A stretch of DNA of 64,000 nucleotides from Ottowia thiooxydans DSM 14619 (GCF_000422885.1 NZ_AUGX01000009.1:248001-312000), one strand, 5' to 3'; counted from the first letter of the stretch, positions 42,295-52,075 are shown. The notes: a model not told the origin generated them from the sequence alone. Made by a program: numbers and translations.

Positions 42295-43551
42295 ATGAGC
42301 GTGTATTTCGACACTCTGGAAACGCGTGACCCTGCTGTGCGCGAGGCTGCCTTGATGGCGGCGCTATCGGGGCAGATTGCGCATGCCCAGGCCCATAGCA
42401 CGGCGATGAGCGAAATTTTGGCGGGCGTGCGGGCTGGTGAGGTCACCTCGCGCGCCGCGCTGGCGAAGCTGCCCGTGACGCGCAAGAGCGAATTGCTGGA
42501 GCGGCAAAAGGCTCAGCGCGCAGCAGGCCAGGACGTGTTCGGCGGATTTGCCGCCATTGCGCGTGGCCCGCTCATGCGACGTATTTATTCCAGCCCAGGC
42601 CCCATTTACGAACCTGAAGGCGCGGGGCGCGATTACTGGCGCGCTGCCCGTGCCATGGTGGCAGCAGGCTTTCGCTCGGGTGAGCTGGTGCACAACGCCT
42701 TCAGCTACCACATGACCCCTGGTGCGTTCATCATGGAGTCAGGTGCGCATGCGGTGGGCTGCACTGTGTTTCCTGCGGGCACTGGCCAAACCGAACAGCA
42801 ACTGGAAGCCATCGTGGAGCTCAAACCCCAGGCCTATCTGGGAACGCCGAGCTTCCTGCGCATTCTGGTCGAGAAGGCTCAAGAAGCCGGGACAGATATC
42901 TCCTGCATCACGCACGGCTTGGTGGGCGGGGAGGCTTTTCCTCCCAGCTTGCGCGACTGGTTCAGTGCGCGCGGCATGCAGATCTACCAAAGCTATGCCA
43001 CGGCGGATGTTGGGCTGATTGCCTATGAGACATCGTCGCGTGAAGGGCTTGTGATTGATGAAGGCGTGATCGTCGAGATCGTTCGGCCCGGCACTGGCGA
43101 TCCCGTGGCGGAGGGAGAGGTTGGCGAGGTGGTGGTGACGGTGCTGAACCCGGATTACCCTCTCATTCGCTTCGGTACGGGTGATCTTTCAGCCGTGTTG
43201 CCGGGCGCTTGCCCCACTGGCCGTACCAATACCCGCATTAAAGGCTGGTTGGGCCGGGCAGACCAGACCACGAAAGTGCGTGGCATGTTCGTTCATCCCT
43301 CCCAGGTGGCTGAAATTGTCCGGCGTTTCCCGGATATCAACCGTGCCCGACTGGTAGTGAGCGGTGAAATGGCTAACGATCAATTGACCTTGATCATTGA
43401 AAGCCAGCGTAAAGAAGGCGATGATTGGCCGCGGCAGGTGGCTGACACCATCCGCGACGTGACAAAGCTGCGCGGCGAGGTTCAAATCGTGCCGCTTGGC
43501 AGCCTGCCCAATGACGGCAAGGTGATCGAGGACGCACGCAGCTACCAGTAA
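42295..43551 (+). CDS. PaaK-like (phenylacetate-CoA ligase family) adenylate-forming enzyme
   Basis: A 418-aa ANL enzyme of the phenylacetate-CoA ligase family. C-terminal landmarks are clear: GGEAFPPSLRDWF, YQSYATADVGLIAYE, the PLIRFGTGDLSAV motif, and the mobile C-terminal domain RADQTTKVRGMFVHPSQVAEI. The usual Ser/Thr/Gly-rich P-loop is replaced by YSSPGPIYEPEG (about 98-109), so phosphate handling may differ. It ends the importer cluster as the first ligase begins it. The natural acid substrate is unknown. Confidence 0.85.
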   Translation: MSVYFDTLETRDPAVREAALMAALSGQIAHAQAHSTAMSEILAGVRAGEVTSRAALAKLPVTRKSELLERQKAQRAAGQDVFGGFAAIARGPLMRRIYSSPGPIYEPEGAGRDYWRAARAMVAAGFRSGELVHNAFSYHMTPGAFIMESGAHAVGCTVFPAGTGQTEQQLEAIVELKPQAYLGTPSFLRILVEKAQEAGTDISCITHGLVGGEAFPPSLRDWFSARGMQIYQSYATADVGLIAYETSSREGLVIDEGVIVEIVRPGTGDPVAEGEVGEVVVTVLNPDYPLIRFGTGDLSAVLPGACPTGRTNTRIKGWLGRADQTTKVRGMFVHPSQVAEIVRRFPDINRARLVVSGEMANDQLTLIIESQRKEGDDWPRQVADTIRDVTKLRGEVQIVPLGSLPNDGKVIEDARSYQ

Positions 43552-43700
43552 ACACGTTCTTGGAACCTGTTTGCAGGGCGTGTGAAGCGGAAATTCCCCA
43601 CATCAAGGGCGGGTTTGCGCGCAAACCCCGATGCGCCATGCCGTTCTTTTTCCGTAAGATCACCGTTTTATCCCTCTGCAAATTCAAAAGGAACGCACTC

Positions 43701-44702
43701 ATGACAACTGGTTTGCCCACCGCCTTGCGCCTTTGCGCTGCAGCCGCTGCGCTGGCATGCGCCGCTGGTGCACAAGCCCAGGCTTTCCCTATCGCTGGCA
43801 AGACCATCACGCTGGTCGTGCCCTTCGCCGCAGGCGGCCCCACTGACAAAGTAGCACGCGATCTGGCTGAAGCCATGCGCAAGCCCTTGAATGGCACCAC
43901 CATCGTGGTTGACAACGCTGGTGGCGCTGGTAGCACCATTGGCACCGCCAAGGCTTTCCGTGCCACGCCTGATGGCTACACGCTGTTGGTCACCCATGTG
44001 GGCATGGCCACCACGCCTACGCTGTATCGCAACCCAGGTTACAAGTACGATGAATTCGAGTATCTCGGCCTCATCAACGAAGTGCCTATGGTGGTGGTGA
44101 CCAAGCCTATGCTGGCTGCCAATAACTGGGCTGAACTGAACACCTGGATTGGCCAGAACAAGGGCAAGGTCAACATGGGCAACGCCGGTCTGGGCAGTGC
44201 TTCTCACCTTTGCGGCCTTATGCTGCAAAACGCACTCAAGACCGAGATCACGACAGTGCCTTACAAAGGCACGGCGCCTGCCATGACCGATCTGATCGGC
44301 GGCCAGATCGACATCATGTGCGATCAGACCACCAACACCACCAGCCAGGTGGAAGGCAAGAAGATCAAGGCTTTTGCTGTCAGTACCAGCAAGCGCGTGA
44401 CCATTCCTGCTGTGTACAAAGACTTGCCCACACTGGACGAAGCCGGCATGAAAGGCTTCAATGTGAGCATTTGGCACGGCTTGTACGCACCTAAAGGTAC
44501 GCCACCAGCTGTGCTCAAGGCGCTCAATGATGCGCTGAAGGTAGCTGTGAAGGACGCTGACTTCATCAAGAAGGAAGAGGGCCTGGGCGCCGTGGTGGTG
44601 CACGATTCACGCAACAACCCTGCTGACCACAAGAAATTCGTAGCTGCTGAAGTGGCGAAGTGGGGCGCAGTGATCAAGGCGGCTGGTCAGTACGCTGATT
44701 GA
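43701..44702 (+). CDS. Bug-family (TctC-like) periplasmic solute-binding protein
   Basis: A 333-aa receptor. ATG 43701 opens a signal peptide (MTTGLPTALRLCAAAAALAC, cleavage after AQAQA at about 28); the frame upstream to 43560 is ignored for lack of a signal. The mature N-terminus has GKTITLVVPFAAGGPTDKVARDL. Two central and C-terminal cysteines (LCGLML and IMCDQTT) are present, whose partners cannot be judged. No tctAB nearby. A clear terminator follows, so it forms the 3' end of the transport region. Confidence 0.9.
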   Translation: MTTGLPTALRLCAAAAALACAAGAQAQAFPIAGKTITLVVPFAAGGPTDKVARDLAEAMRKPLNGTTIVVDNAGGAGSTIGTAKAFRATPDGYTLLVTHVGMATTPTLYRNPGYKYDEFEYLGLINEVPMVVVTKPMLAANNWAELNTWIGQNKGKVNMGNAGLGSASHLCGLMLQNALKTEITTVPYKGTAPAMTDLIGGQIDIMCDQTTNTTSQVEGKKIKAFAVSTSKRVTIPAVYKDLPTLDEAGMKGFNVSIWHGLYAPKGTPPAVLKALNDALKVAVKDADFIKKEEGLGAVVVHDSRNNPADHKKFVAAEVAKWGAVIKAAGQYAD

Positions 44703-44780
44703 TAAAGTCCCTTGCAGAGGTGCCTCCGCGCCTTTGCAAACAGGCTAGCCAGCGGCTTGAAATAGGCTGCACTGGCTCCG

Positions 44781-44814
44781 AAGGATGGTCTCGTTAGAGG
44801 CCATCCTTTTTTTT
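44781..44814 (+). terminator. intrinsic terminator after the third Bug gene
   Basis: AAGGATGG and CCATCCTT form a perfect 8-bp stem with a 12-nt loop, followed by a run of eight T in all. It is 78 nt after the stop codon and ends the 34.6-44.7 kb block of plus-strand genes. Confidence 0.85.
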
Positions 44815-44882
44815 GCCGCCTTCCCTTCGTGCTGGGGCTGCTCAGCCCAGGCGGTGTTTAACGATTAAGACGCAAGTCGGTG

Positions 44883-45203
44883 TCAGACCCCCCAGACCAC
44901 GTCTTTCCCTTCCTGTGCGCTTTGCCGTAGCAAATCAATGAATGGAACAACCCGGCGGCCCAGGGAAATTGGATCGTCCGCTGGGGTCGCATCCTCTTGG
45001 CTCTCATTTTCCTGCTTTGGAGCTGGCTGAGCTGCGCGCCGCTTGACCTCTGCCTGTAGTGCTGCAATCGCATCAGGAATCTGCGCGACGGTAATGATGC
45101 CCGTGGCCCCAGGGGTCTTGCCGATGATCTTCAGTAACTCGTCACCGGTTTCACGCAGCATGATGACCTCTGCGGCGGCCTGGGATTTGAATTTGTACAG
45201 CAT
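44883..45203 (-). CDS. DUF1840-family small protein
   Basis: A 106-aa cytoplasmic protein. ATG 45203 (MLYKFKSQAAAEVIMLRETG) is chosen because it matches the family N-terminus and has GAGGAGAAA upstream; a 5-codon extension to 45218 is possible. DUF1840 proteins begin with a small alpha/beta segment ending near GIITVAQIPDAIAALQAEV, followed by a polar linker and a C-terminal helix (RRVVPFIDLLRQSAQEGKDVVWG). The function is unknown. The gene is convergent with the Bug gene and divergent from the aminobenzoyl-CoA cluster. Confidence 0.88.
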   Translation of the reverse strand: MLYKFKSQAAAEVIMLRETGDELLKIIGKTPGATGIITVAQIPDAIAALQAEVKRRAAQPAPKQENESQEDATPADDPISLGRRVVPFIDLLRQSAQEGKDVVWGV

Positions 45204-45340
45204 GCGTTTTCTCCTCAATTAAATCCATTCCAGACGCGGAACGGTACGTGGCATTCATTCTGCCTGCAAGCGCCCTCAATGTGCGTAGGACTCTGGATCG
45301 ACCTTAGCTGGCTTCCATGCTGACTAGGGCGAACCCTTAA

Positions 45341-45369
45341 TTGACATTTATTGTTTAAGCATAAACAAT
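45341..45369 (+). promoter_or_regulatory. promoter with overlapping palindromic operator before the 2-aminobenzoyl-CoA cluster
   Basis: A consensus -35 TTGACA lies at 45341-45346. A perfect palindrome ATTGTTTA-AGCA-TAAACAAT covers 45350-45369, over the likely -10 (TAAACA at 45362-45367, 15-bp spacing). The TTG...CAA ends are typical for MarR-family sites, and a MarR gene is the second gene of the operon. If the -10 is right, transcription starts only a few bases before ATG 45376, leaving almost no leader and no Shine-Dalgarno. Confidence 0.65.
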
Positions 45370-45375
45370 CTGGCC

Positions 45376-47736
45376 ATGAACAAATTGTCCAGCATCGTTT
45401 GTATCGGTGGCGGCCCCGCAGGGCTGTACTTTGGCTTGCTGATGAAAAAGCAGCAGCCCGATTGCCGAGTGACCGTCATCGAGCGCAATCGCCCGTTCGA
45501 CACCTTCGGCTGGGGGGTCGTGCTGTCTGATCAGACGCTGGGCAACCTTCAGGTGGCGGACCCAGAGTCTGCCAAGCAGATCGGTGATGCCTTCAATCAC
45601 TGGGATGACATTGAGGTGTTCTTCAGAGGCCGCAGCGTGCGCTCTGGCGGCCATGGCTTCTGCGGCATAGGACGCAAGCACCTGCTGAATATCTTGCAGG
45701 ACCGCTGCCTGGCGCTCGGTGTGGATCTGGTGTTTGAAACCGATGTAGCGGATGACCAAGCCATTGCCGCCCAGTACAACGCCGATCTGGTGATTGCCTG
45801 CGATGGTTTGAACAGCCGTATCCGCACTCGCTATGAGAGCGTTTTCAAGCCCGATATTGACCTGCGCCAATGCCGCTTCGTCTGGCTTGGAACGCACAAG
45901 ACGTTTGATGCCTTCACCTTCGCCTTTGAGCAGACTGAGCACGGCTGGTTTCAAGCGCATGCCTACAAGTTCGACGAAAACACCTCAACCTTCATCGTCG
46001 AGACGCCGGAAGAAGTGTGGAATGCCCACGGCCTCGACAAGATGAGCCAGGAAGAGGGCGTTGCGTTTTGCCAGAAGTTGTTCGAGAAATACCTGGACGG
46101 GCATGACCTCATCAGCAACGCCAAGCACCTGCGTGGTTCAGCCATCTGGATTCGCTTTCCTCGCGTGATTTGCAACACCTGGGTGCACTACGAAGACATC
46201 CAGGGCAAGCGCACGCCCATCGTATTGATGGGTGATGCCGCGCACACCGCGCATTTTTCGATTGGCAGCGGCTCCAAGCTGGCTCTCGAAGATGCGATTG
46301 ATCTGGCGAACGAATTCGCCACGGGTGCAGAAACCGAGGCAGTGCTTGAAGCGTATGAAGCGCGGCGTAGCGTAGAAGTGCTGAAGATCCAGAATGCCGC
46401 TCGCAACTCGACCGAGTGGTTTGAGAACGTCGATCGCTACACAGGCATGGAGATCGAGCAGTTTGCCTACTCGCTGCTCACACGTAGCCAGCGCATCAGC
46501 CATGAAAACCTGCGGCTGCGGGATGCGCAGTGGCTGGAAGGCTATGAAAGCTGGCTGGCCAAAGGGCCGGCTGTGCCTCCTATGTTCACGCCGTTCCAAG
46601 TGCGCGGCCTGACCTTGAAGAACCGTATTGTGGTCTCTCCCATGGCGCAGTACAGCGCCAAGGATGGCGTTGTGGGCGACTTTCACCTTGTGCACCTGGG
46701 CGCTCGCGCAATGGGCGGTGCGGCGCTGGTCATGGTGGAGATGACCAGCCCTGATGCAGACGGCCGCATCACACCCGGATGCCCTGCGTTGTACAACGAC
46801 GAACAGGAGCAGGCGTTCAAGCGCATTGTGGATTTCGCTCATGCTCAAAGTGACGCCGCCATTGGCATTCAGCTTGGTCATAGCGGCCCGAAAGGTTCGA
46901 CCCAACTCGGCTGGGAAGGCACTGATGAGCCATTGCCAACAGGCAACTGGCCCCTGTTGGCTGCCAGCGCCGTGTCTTATGGGGAACAAAATCAGACACC
47001 CGCAGCGATAAGCCTGCAGCAAATGGAAACGCTCAAGCAGGCTTTCGTGGAATCCACGCGCCGTGCGGCGAGAGCGGGTTTCGACTGGTTGGAATTGCAC
47101 TGCGCGCACGGTTACTTGCTGGCTTCGTTCATCAGCCCGCTTACCAACCACCGAACGGATGCCTATGGCGGCACTCTTGAAAACCGCTGCCGCTATCCCT
47201 TGGAAGTGTTTGCCGCCATGCGTGCCGTCTGGCCGCAAGATAAGCCCATGAGCGTGCGCATCTCCGCGCATGACTGGGCCCCGGGCGGCACCACGCCTGA
47301 CGACGCGATCGAGATAGCTCGCCTTTTCAAGGCGGCCGGTTGCGACGTGATGGATGTTTCCTCTGGCCAGACCACGCGCGCTGCCAAGCCGGTGTACGGC
47401 CGCATGTACCAGACGCCGTTTGCCGACCGCATACGCAACGAAACCGGTATTGCGACCATGGCCGTGGGCGCCATTTCAGAGGCTGACCACGCCAACAGCA
47501 TCATTGCGGCCGGCCGCGCTGACCTGTGCGCTGTGGCCCGCCCCCACCTGGCTGATCCAGCCTGGACGCTGCATGAAGCGGCGAAGCTGCAAAGCCGGGC
47601 GGTGACCTGGCCCAAGGCGTACTTGAGCGGGCGGGATCAGCTTTACCGTGAGATTGCCCGGCAGCAATCGCTACAGGCTGGCGCTGGCTTGGCGCCGGTG
47701 AAAGCTAGCCAAGACGCTCAAGATCAAGGCGCCTGA
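45376..47736 (+). CDS. abmA: 2-aminobenzoyl-CoA (or salicylyl-CoA) monooxygenase/reductase fusion
   Basis: A 786-aa bifunctional flavoprotein. Residues about 1-395 form a PHBH-type FAD monooxygenase ([10 protein letters not shown] at 11-20, a second FAD contact [23 protein letters not shown]). Residues about 405-770 form an Old Yellow Enzyme-type FMN reductase ([52 protein letters not shown]). This fusion is the hallmark of 2-aminobenzoyl-CoA monooxygenase/reductase of Azoarcus evansii and of the related salicylyl-CoA 5-hydroxylases. The neighbouring CoA ligase, acyl-CoA dehydrogenase and enoyl-CoA hydratase favour an aryl-CoA route, with 2-aminobenzoate the best fit. Substrate choice between amino- and hydroxybenzoyl-CoA is not settled. 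The stop overlaps the marR ATG. Confidence 0.88.
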   Translation: MNKLSSIVCIGGGPAGLYFGLLMKKQQPDCRVTVIERNRPFDTFGWGVVLSDQTLGNLQVADPESAKQIGDAFNHWDDIEVFFRGRSVRSGGHGFCGIGRKHLLNILQDRCLALGVDLVFETDVADDQAIAAQYNADLVIACDGLNSRIRTRYESVFKPDIDLRQCRFVWLGTHKTFDAFTFAFEQTEHGWFQAHAYKFDENTSTFIVETPEEVWNAHGLDKMSQEEGVAFCQKLFEKYLDGHDLISNAKHLRGSAIWIRFPRVICNTWVHYEDIQGKRTPIVLMGDAAHTAHFSIGSGSKLALEDAIDLANEFATGAETEAVLEAYEARRSVEVLKIQNAARNSTEWFENVDRYTGMEIEQFAYSLLTRSQRISHENLRLRDAQWLEGYESWLAKGPAVPPMFTPFQVRGLTLKNRIVVSPMAQYSAKDGVVGDFHLVHLGARAMGGAALVMVEMTSPDADGRITPGCPALYNDEQEQAFKRIVDFAHAQSDAAIGIQLGHSGPKGSTQLGWEGTDEPLPTGNWPLLAASAVSYGEQNQTPAAISLQQMETLKQAFVESTRRAARAGFDWLELHCAHGYLLASFISPLTNHRTDAYGGTLENRCRYPLEVFAAMRAVWPQDKPMSVRISAHDWAPGGTTPDDAIEIARLFKAAGCDVMDVSSGQTTRAAKPVYGRMYQTPFADRIRNETGIATMAVGAISEADHANSIIAAGRADLCAVARPHLADPAWTLHEAAKLQSRAVTWPKAYLSGRDQLYREIARQQSLQAGAGLAPVKASQDAQDQGA

Positions 47737-48203
47737 TGGACCTCGAAGCCCGCGCCCACAGCGAGCATCCTGAGGAGCTGCGCCTTTGGCTGCGCATGCT
47801 CACCTGCACGCAGTTGATCGAAAAAGAGATTCGAGCTGGCTTGCGGGAGCAATGGAGCACCACCCTGCCGCGCTTCGACTTGATGGCGCAACTGGAGCGT
47901 GCGTCTGATGGTCTGCGCATGAATGAGCTTTCCCGCCGCATGATGGTGACCGGAGGCAACGTGACGGGCATCACTGACCAGCTGGAAAGCGAAGGTTTGG
48001 TGGAGCGCGTAGGGGTTGAAGGAGACCGGCGTGCCTATTTGGTGAGACTCACGCCCAAGGGGCGGCGCGAGTTCAACACCATGGCAACGGCTCATGAGGG
48101 GTGGATCGTGGAGGCGTTTGCCGGGCTCGACACCTCTGAATTACGCGCCCTGCACCAACTGCTTGGCAAAGTGAAGCAGCATTTTCTTCAGGAGACACCA
48201 TGA
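47736..48203 (+). CDS. MarR-family transcriptional regulator
   Basis: A 155-aa winged-helix regulator. The DNA-binding segment is at about 55-105 ([49 protein letters not shown]) with the wing [17 protein letters not shown]. It overlaps the monooxygenase gene by 1 nt and the next gene by 4 nt, so it is made with the pathway enzymes. MarR proteins of CoA-dependent aromatic pathways usually repress their own cluster until an aryl-CoA binds. The palindrome at 45350-45369 is its likely operator; the inducer is inference. Confidence 0.92.
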   Translation: MDLEARAHSEHPEELRLWLRMLTCTQLIEKEIRAGLREQWSTTLPRFDLMAQLERASDGLRMNELSRRMMVTGGNVTGITDQLESEGLVERVGVEGDRRAYLVRLTPKGRREFNTMATAHEGWIVEAFAGLDTSELRALHQLLGKVKQHFLQETP

Positions 48204-49057
48204 AACATTACATCGGCACTGCCAACCCTATGAGTGGGCAATACAGCGCGCAAGCCAGCTTCACCGCCAGGCACTTCAGCTGGAAATGCGATGCGGCAGG
48301 CGTCGCCACGGTAACGCTCAACAGGCCGGAACGCAAGAATCCGCTTACCTTCGATTCATACGCTGAGCTGCGTGATCTGTTCAACGGCCTGCGCTATGCC
48401 ACCGATGTGAAGGCCGTGGTCGTGACAGGAGCCGGCGGCAACTTCTGCTCTGGCGGTGATGTGCATGAAATCATCGGCCCGCTCACCAAGATGAGCATGC
48501 CTGAGATGCTGGAATTCACCCGCATGACGGGTGATCTCGTGAAGGCCATGCGCGGTTGCCCTCAGCCCATCATTGGCGCCATTGACGGCATCTGCGCCGG
48601 CGCCGGCGCCATGATGGCCTTGGCTTGCGATATGCGCTTTGGCACGGCAGCCACCAAGACGGCCTTTCTGTTTACACGTGTCGGGCTGGCAGGTGCAGAC
48701 ATGGGCGCTTGCGCTCTGCTGCCGCGTGTGATTGGCCAGGGCCGGGCCAGTGAGCTGCTGTTCACCGGGCGTGCCATGACGGCGCAGGAAGGCCTGAACT
48801 GGGGCTTTTTCAATGCCTTGTATGAAGGCGATGAGTTGCTCGCGAAAGTACTTGCCTTGGCTGCAGACCTTGCGGATGGTCCCACGTTTGCTCACGGCAT
48901 GACCAAAACCATGCTGAGCCAGGAATGGTCGATGACCATCGACCAGGCCATCGAAGCGGAAGCGCAGGCGCAGGCGATCTGCATGCAAACCCAAGATTTC
49001 CGCCGTGCGTATGAAGCCTTCGCAGCCAAGCGCAAGCCAGTATTTGGGGGCGACTGA
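48200..49057 (+). CDS. enoyl-CoA hydratase/isomerase-family protein
   Basis: A 285-aa crotonase-fold enzyme. The CoA-binding and oxyanion segments are visible: [19 protein letters not shown] (about 75-93) and [23 protein letters not shown] (about 115-137). The acid/base positions fall near [18 protein letters not shown]; the standard glutamates are replaced by Asp and Ala, so chemistry may differ from crotonase. It probably adds water to a ring-derived unsaturated CoA ester or opens the ring in the 2-aminobenzoyl-CoA route. A second start at Met11 (48230) is possible. Overlaps: 4 nt with marR, 1 nt with the next gene. Confidence 0.88.
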   Translation: MKHYIGTANPMSGQYSAQASFTARHFSWKCDAAGVATVTLNRPERKNPLTFDSYAELRDLFNGLRYATDVKAVVVTGAGGNFCSGGDVHEIIGPLTKMSMPEMLEFTRMTGDLVKAMRGCPQPIIGAIDGICAGAGAMMALACDMRFGTAATKTAFLFTRVGLAGADMGACALLPRVIGQGRASELLFTGRAMTAQEGLNWGFFNALYEGDELLAKVLALAADLADGPTFAHGMTKTMLSQEWSMTIDQAIEAEAQAQAICMQTQDFRRAYEAFAAKRKPVFGGD

Positions 49058-50244
49058 TGAGCGGCGGCATCATGCAACCCACGGCGTTGAAGCCTTCCAC
49101 GGAGCATCTGGCGCTGCCATTTTTTGATGCCACGCACAGGGACATCGCCACTCGCTTGCCCCAGTGGGCGAATGCGCAAAGTCTGGATGAATCCGATGAT
49201 CGCGCTGCCTGCCGGGATTGGGTGGGCAGACTGGGTAAAGACGGGTGGTTGCGCTATTGCGTGGCGGCCGAACATGGCGGTGCGATGAGCCAACTGGATT
49301 CACGGGCGCTCGTGGTGCTGCGTGAAACCCTGGCCTTTTACTCGCCTCTGGCGGACTTCGCGTTTGCGATGCAAGGCTTGGGAAGCGGCGCGATCTCGCT
49401 GGGCGGCACCGCAGCCCAGCAGGCCGCCTATCTTCCGGCCGTCGGCCGCGGTGAAAAAATCGCAGCCTTTGCGCTCAGCGAACCTCATGCGGGATCGGAT
49501 GTGGCTGCCATGGCAACGCAAGCGGTGGAAACACCTGACTGGCGCCTGAACGGTACCAAGACCTGGATCAGCAATGGCGGCATAGCCGATTTCTATTGCG
49601 TGTTCGCCAAGACCGATCCAAAGGCCGGCAGCCGTGGCATCACTGCATTCATCGTTGACAAAGGCGAACCTGGCCTGGATGACAGCGCGCACATCCACGT
49701 CATGGCACCGCATCCTTTGGCCACGCTGCAGCTGAACCATTGCGCGGTAGCAGGCAATGCGCCGCTGGGCGAGGTCAATGGCGGGTTCAAGCTGGCGATG
49801 CAGACGCTCGACATCTTCCGCGCCAGCGTGGCAGGTGCCGCACTGGGCATGGCGCGCCGCGCGCTGGCCGAAGCGATTGCTCACGCGCGCCAGCGCAGCA
49901 TGTTCGGGCATACGCTCGCTGATTTCCAGCTCACGCAGGCCAAGCTGGGCGAGATGGCCGCACTGATCGATGCCGGCGCGTTGCTTACCTACCGCGCAGC
50001 CTGGATGCGCGACACGCAACAGGGCTCCATGAAAGAGCGCAGCGTTGCCGCCGCCATGGCCAAGATGACCGCCACCGAAAACGCTCAGCGCGTGATTGAC
50101 ATGGCGCTGCAGATGCACGGTGGCCTGGGGGTCATGGTGGGCAACAAGGTGGAGTCGCTGTACAGGGATATCCGCAGCCTGCGCATTTACGAAGGCGCTA
50201 CCGAAGTTCAACAACTGATCATTGGCAAGGCCGTGCTGCAATGA
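49057..50244 (+). CDS. acyl-CoA dehydrogenase
   Basis: A 395-aa FAD-dependent acyl-CoA dehydrogenase. The flavin/substrate segments are present ([15 protein letters not shown] at about 147-160; [40 protein letters not shown]). The catalytic glutamate is in [11 protein letters not shown] near the C-terminus. In the aminobenzoyl-CoA route it could oxidise the reduced ring or an opened acyl-CoA chain. It starts at the last base of the previous stop and overlaps the ligase gene by 4 nt. ATG 49072 is an alternative start. Confidence 0.92.
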   Translation: MSGGIMQPTALKPSTEHLALPFFDATHRDIATRLPQWANAQSLDESDDRAACRDWVGRLGKDGWLRYCVAAEHGGAMSQLDSRALVVLRETLAFYSPLADFAFAMQGLGSGAISLGGTAAQQAAYLPAVGRGEKIAAFALSEPHAGSDVAAMATQAVETPDWRLNGTKTWISNGGIADFYCVFAKTDPKAGSRGITAFIVDKGEPGLDDSAHIHVMAPHPLATLQLNHCAVAGNAPLGEVNGGFKLAMQTLDIFRASVAGAALGMARRALAEAIAHARQRSMFGHTLADFQLTQAKLGEMAALIDAGALLTYRAAWMRDTQQGSMKERSVAAAMAKMTATENAQRVIDMALQMHGGLGVMVGNKVESLYRDIRSLRIYEGATEVQQLIIGKAVLQ

Positions 50245-51875
50245 AATCAACCAGCGCCCAAACTGACCGCTTCGTCCTCGATCGCCTGCCACCGCCAGAT
50301 CAATGGCCCGAATTGCGCTTTGATTTGCCGGAGCTGGAGTTTCCTGCGCAACTGAATGTGGTAGCCAGACTGCTTGACGATGCGGTTGAGAAAAAAGGGT
50401 GGGGGGACCGCCCTTTGCTGCGCTCTCCACAAGTTAGTTTCACCTATGCCGAAACACGCGAGCGCGTGAACCGGATCGCCGGCTACCTCATTCATGAGCT
50501 GAAGCTGGAGCCAGGGAACCGGGTGTTGCTGCGCGGAGGCAATTCCATCGGCATGGCGCTGTCGTGGTTGGCTGTGGTCAAGGCGGGCCTGGTGGCGGTG
50601 GCCACCATGCCGCTTTTGCGTGCGGGGGAATTGGTCAAAGTGATTGACAAGGCGCAACCTGCGGCTGCTATCTGCGATGCCCGGTTGCTTGCCGATCTGG
50701 AGCAAGCGCAGATTCAAGCCCCTGGAGTTCTGCGCCATGTAACCTGCTTTGGTGCGGCTGATGATCCGCGTGATCTCGGCGCGTTATCAGCGCGACATTC
50801 GCCTCACTTCGAAGCTTGCCCCACTGCGGCAGACGACATCGCGTTGCTCGCTTTCACCAGTGGCACCACCGGCCTTCCGAAGGCTGTGGTGCACACCCAC
50901 CGCGATGTTCTGGCTGCCTGCGAATGCTGGCCACGCCATGTGCTCAAAGCCAGTCCTGATGACGTGGTGACCGGCTCTCCTCCGCTGGCATTCACCTTCG
51001 GCCTGGGCGGCTTGCTGTTGTTCCCCATGTGGGCAGGGGCCAGCATTTACTACCCGGATGTGCCCTACAACCCTGAGACCATGGTGCGGCAGATGCGCGA
51101 GCACGGCGTGACGATCTGCTACACAGCGCCCACCTTCTATCGCCAGATGGCCCCTTATGCCAAGGCCATAGGTGTCCCCACGCTGCGTACTTGTGTGAGT
51201 GCGGGCGAGGCGCTGCCTGACGCCACGCGCCAGCTCTGGAAGGAATCCACTGGCATCGAGATGCTGGATGGCATTGGGGCTACCGAGATGTTTCATATCT
51301 TCATCTCCTCGGCCGGCGCTGATGTCCGGCGCGGCGCCGTGGGGAAAGTGGTTCCGGGCTACCAGGCCAAGGTGGTGGACGAGCAGGGCAAGGAACTCCC
51401 GCGTGGGACCGTGGGCAAGCTAGCCGTGAAGGGGCCTACAGGCTGCCGCTACATGGAGGATGCGCGTCAGGCCAAGTATGTGCAAGACGGCTGGAACCAT
51501 CCTGGTGATGCCTTTGTGCAAGACGAGGATGATTACTTCCATTACCAGGCGCGCGACGATGACATGATCATCACTGCGGGCTACAACGTGGGTGGGCCGG
51601 AGGTCGAAGATTGCTTGCTCACGCACCCAGCTGTGGCGGAGTGTGGCGTGGTTGGCAAGGCCGATGAGGACCGTGGAATGATCATCAAGGCCATCGTGGT
51701 TCTGAAAGCTGGCTTTGAGGGTAACGCCGCGATGGTCAAGGCGCTGCAAGACCACGTGAAAAATCAGATTGCACCTTACAAGTACCCACGTGAGATCGAG
51801 TTCGTATCCGTACTGCCGCGCACCGAAACCGGCAAGCTGCAGCGGTTCAGATTGCGGCAAACACCGGGTGGCTAA
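50241..51875 (+). CDS. abmG: aryl-CoA ligase, probable 2-aminobenzoate-CoA ligase
   Basis: A 544-aa ANL ligase of the benzoate-CoA ligase group. The P-loop is FTSGTTGLPKAVVH (about 200-213), A5 is GIGATEMFHIFIS (a benzoate-ligase-like form), and A8 is YFHYQARDDDMIITAGYNVGGPEVEDCLL, with the catalytic lysine in RTETGKLQRFRLR. It would activate 2-aminobenzoate or a related benzoate with CoA and ATP, giving the substrate of the monooxygenase/reductase. Its place as last gene of the tightly overlapping set supports this. The precise ring substituent is inference. Confidence 0.85.
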   Translation: MKSTSAQTDRFVLDRLPPPDQWPELRFDLPELEFPAQLNVVARLLDDAVEKKGWGDRPLLRSPQVSFTYAETRERVNRIAGYLIHELKLEPGNRVLLRGGNSIGMALSWLAVVKAGLVAVATMPLLRAGELVKVIDKAQPAAAICDARLLADLEQAQIQAPGVLRHVTCFGAADDPRDLGALSARHSPHFEACPTAADDIALLAFTSGTTGLPKAVVHTHRDVLAACECWPRHVLKASPDDVVTGSPPLAFTFGLGGLLLFPMWAGASIYYPDVPYNPETMVRQMREHGVTICYTAPTFYRQMAPYAKAIGVPTLRTCVSAGEALPDATRQLWKESTGIEMLDGIGATEMFHIFISSAGADVRRGAVGKVVPGYQAKVVDEQGKELPRGTVGKLAVKGPTGCRYMEDARQAKYVQDGWNHPGDAFVQDEDDYFHYQARDDDMIITAGYNVGGPEVEDCLLTHPAVAECGVVGKADEDRGMIIKAIVVLKAGFEGNAAMVKALQDHVKNQIAPYKYPREIEFVSVLPRTETGKLQRFRLRQTPGG

Positions 51876-51907
51876 TGACTAATGCCAACTTGCTTTCAAG
51901 AATACTA

Positions 51908-52025
51908 GTCCGTTCGCGTTGCGCCTGTCGGAGCGTTGCGCAAAGCTTCGACAAGCTCAGCCCGAACGGTTTTAGTGCTTGACCGCAACCATGGAGCCTC
52001 AGTCCGAATGGTGTTTACTGACTGC
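51908..52025. repeat. BIME-like composite repeat after the CoA ligase gene
   Basis: The REP core spans 51908-51974 (GTCCGTTCGCG ... CAAGCTCAGCCCGAACGG then TTTTA). The following GGAGCCTCAGTCCGAATGGTGTTTACTG segment is the inverted match of the left flank of the 32333 element. The left flank TTGCTTTCAAGAATA is shared with 40991-41085 and 58980-58999. No gene in 51876-52075. Confidence 0.75.
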
Positions 52026-52075
52026 ACGCAAATTGGTACGACGCCACTTCACATCAAATTACCGAAAGCATTGAC

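Noticed and set aside
43553-43562. AACACGTTCT after the PaaK-like gene, matching the end of the 34284-34553 element
   Set aside because: Only 10 bp match, which is expected by chance at a low rate in 64 kb; no second end or interior sequence.
43668-44603. 311-aa minus-strand frame
   Set aside because: It is antisense to the third Bug gene, which has a clear signal peptide and family motifs.
26017-44702. Bug genes as parts of complete tripartite (TctABC) transporters
   Set aside because: No large TctA or small TctB membrane gene is adjacent to any of the three Bug genes in the window.
46138-47271. 377-aa minus-strand frame
   Set aside because: It is antisense to the reductase half of the monooxygenase/reductase fusion, with shadow-type composition.
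49300-50430. 376-aa minus-strand frame
   Set aside because: It is a shadow of the acyl-CoA dehydrogenase and ligase genes and is rich in His/Arg/Gln without any domain.
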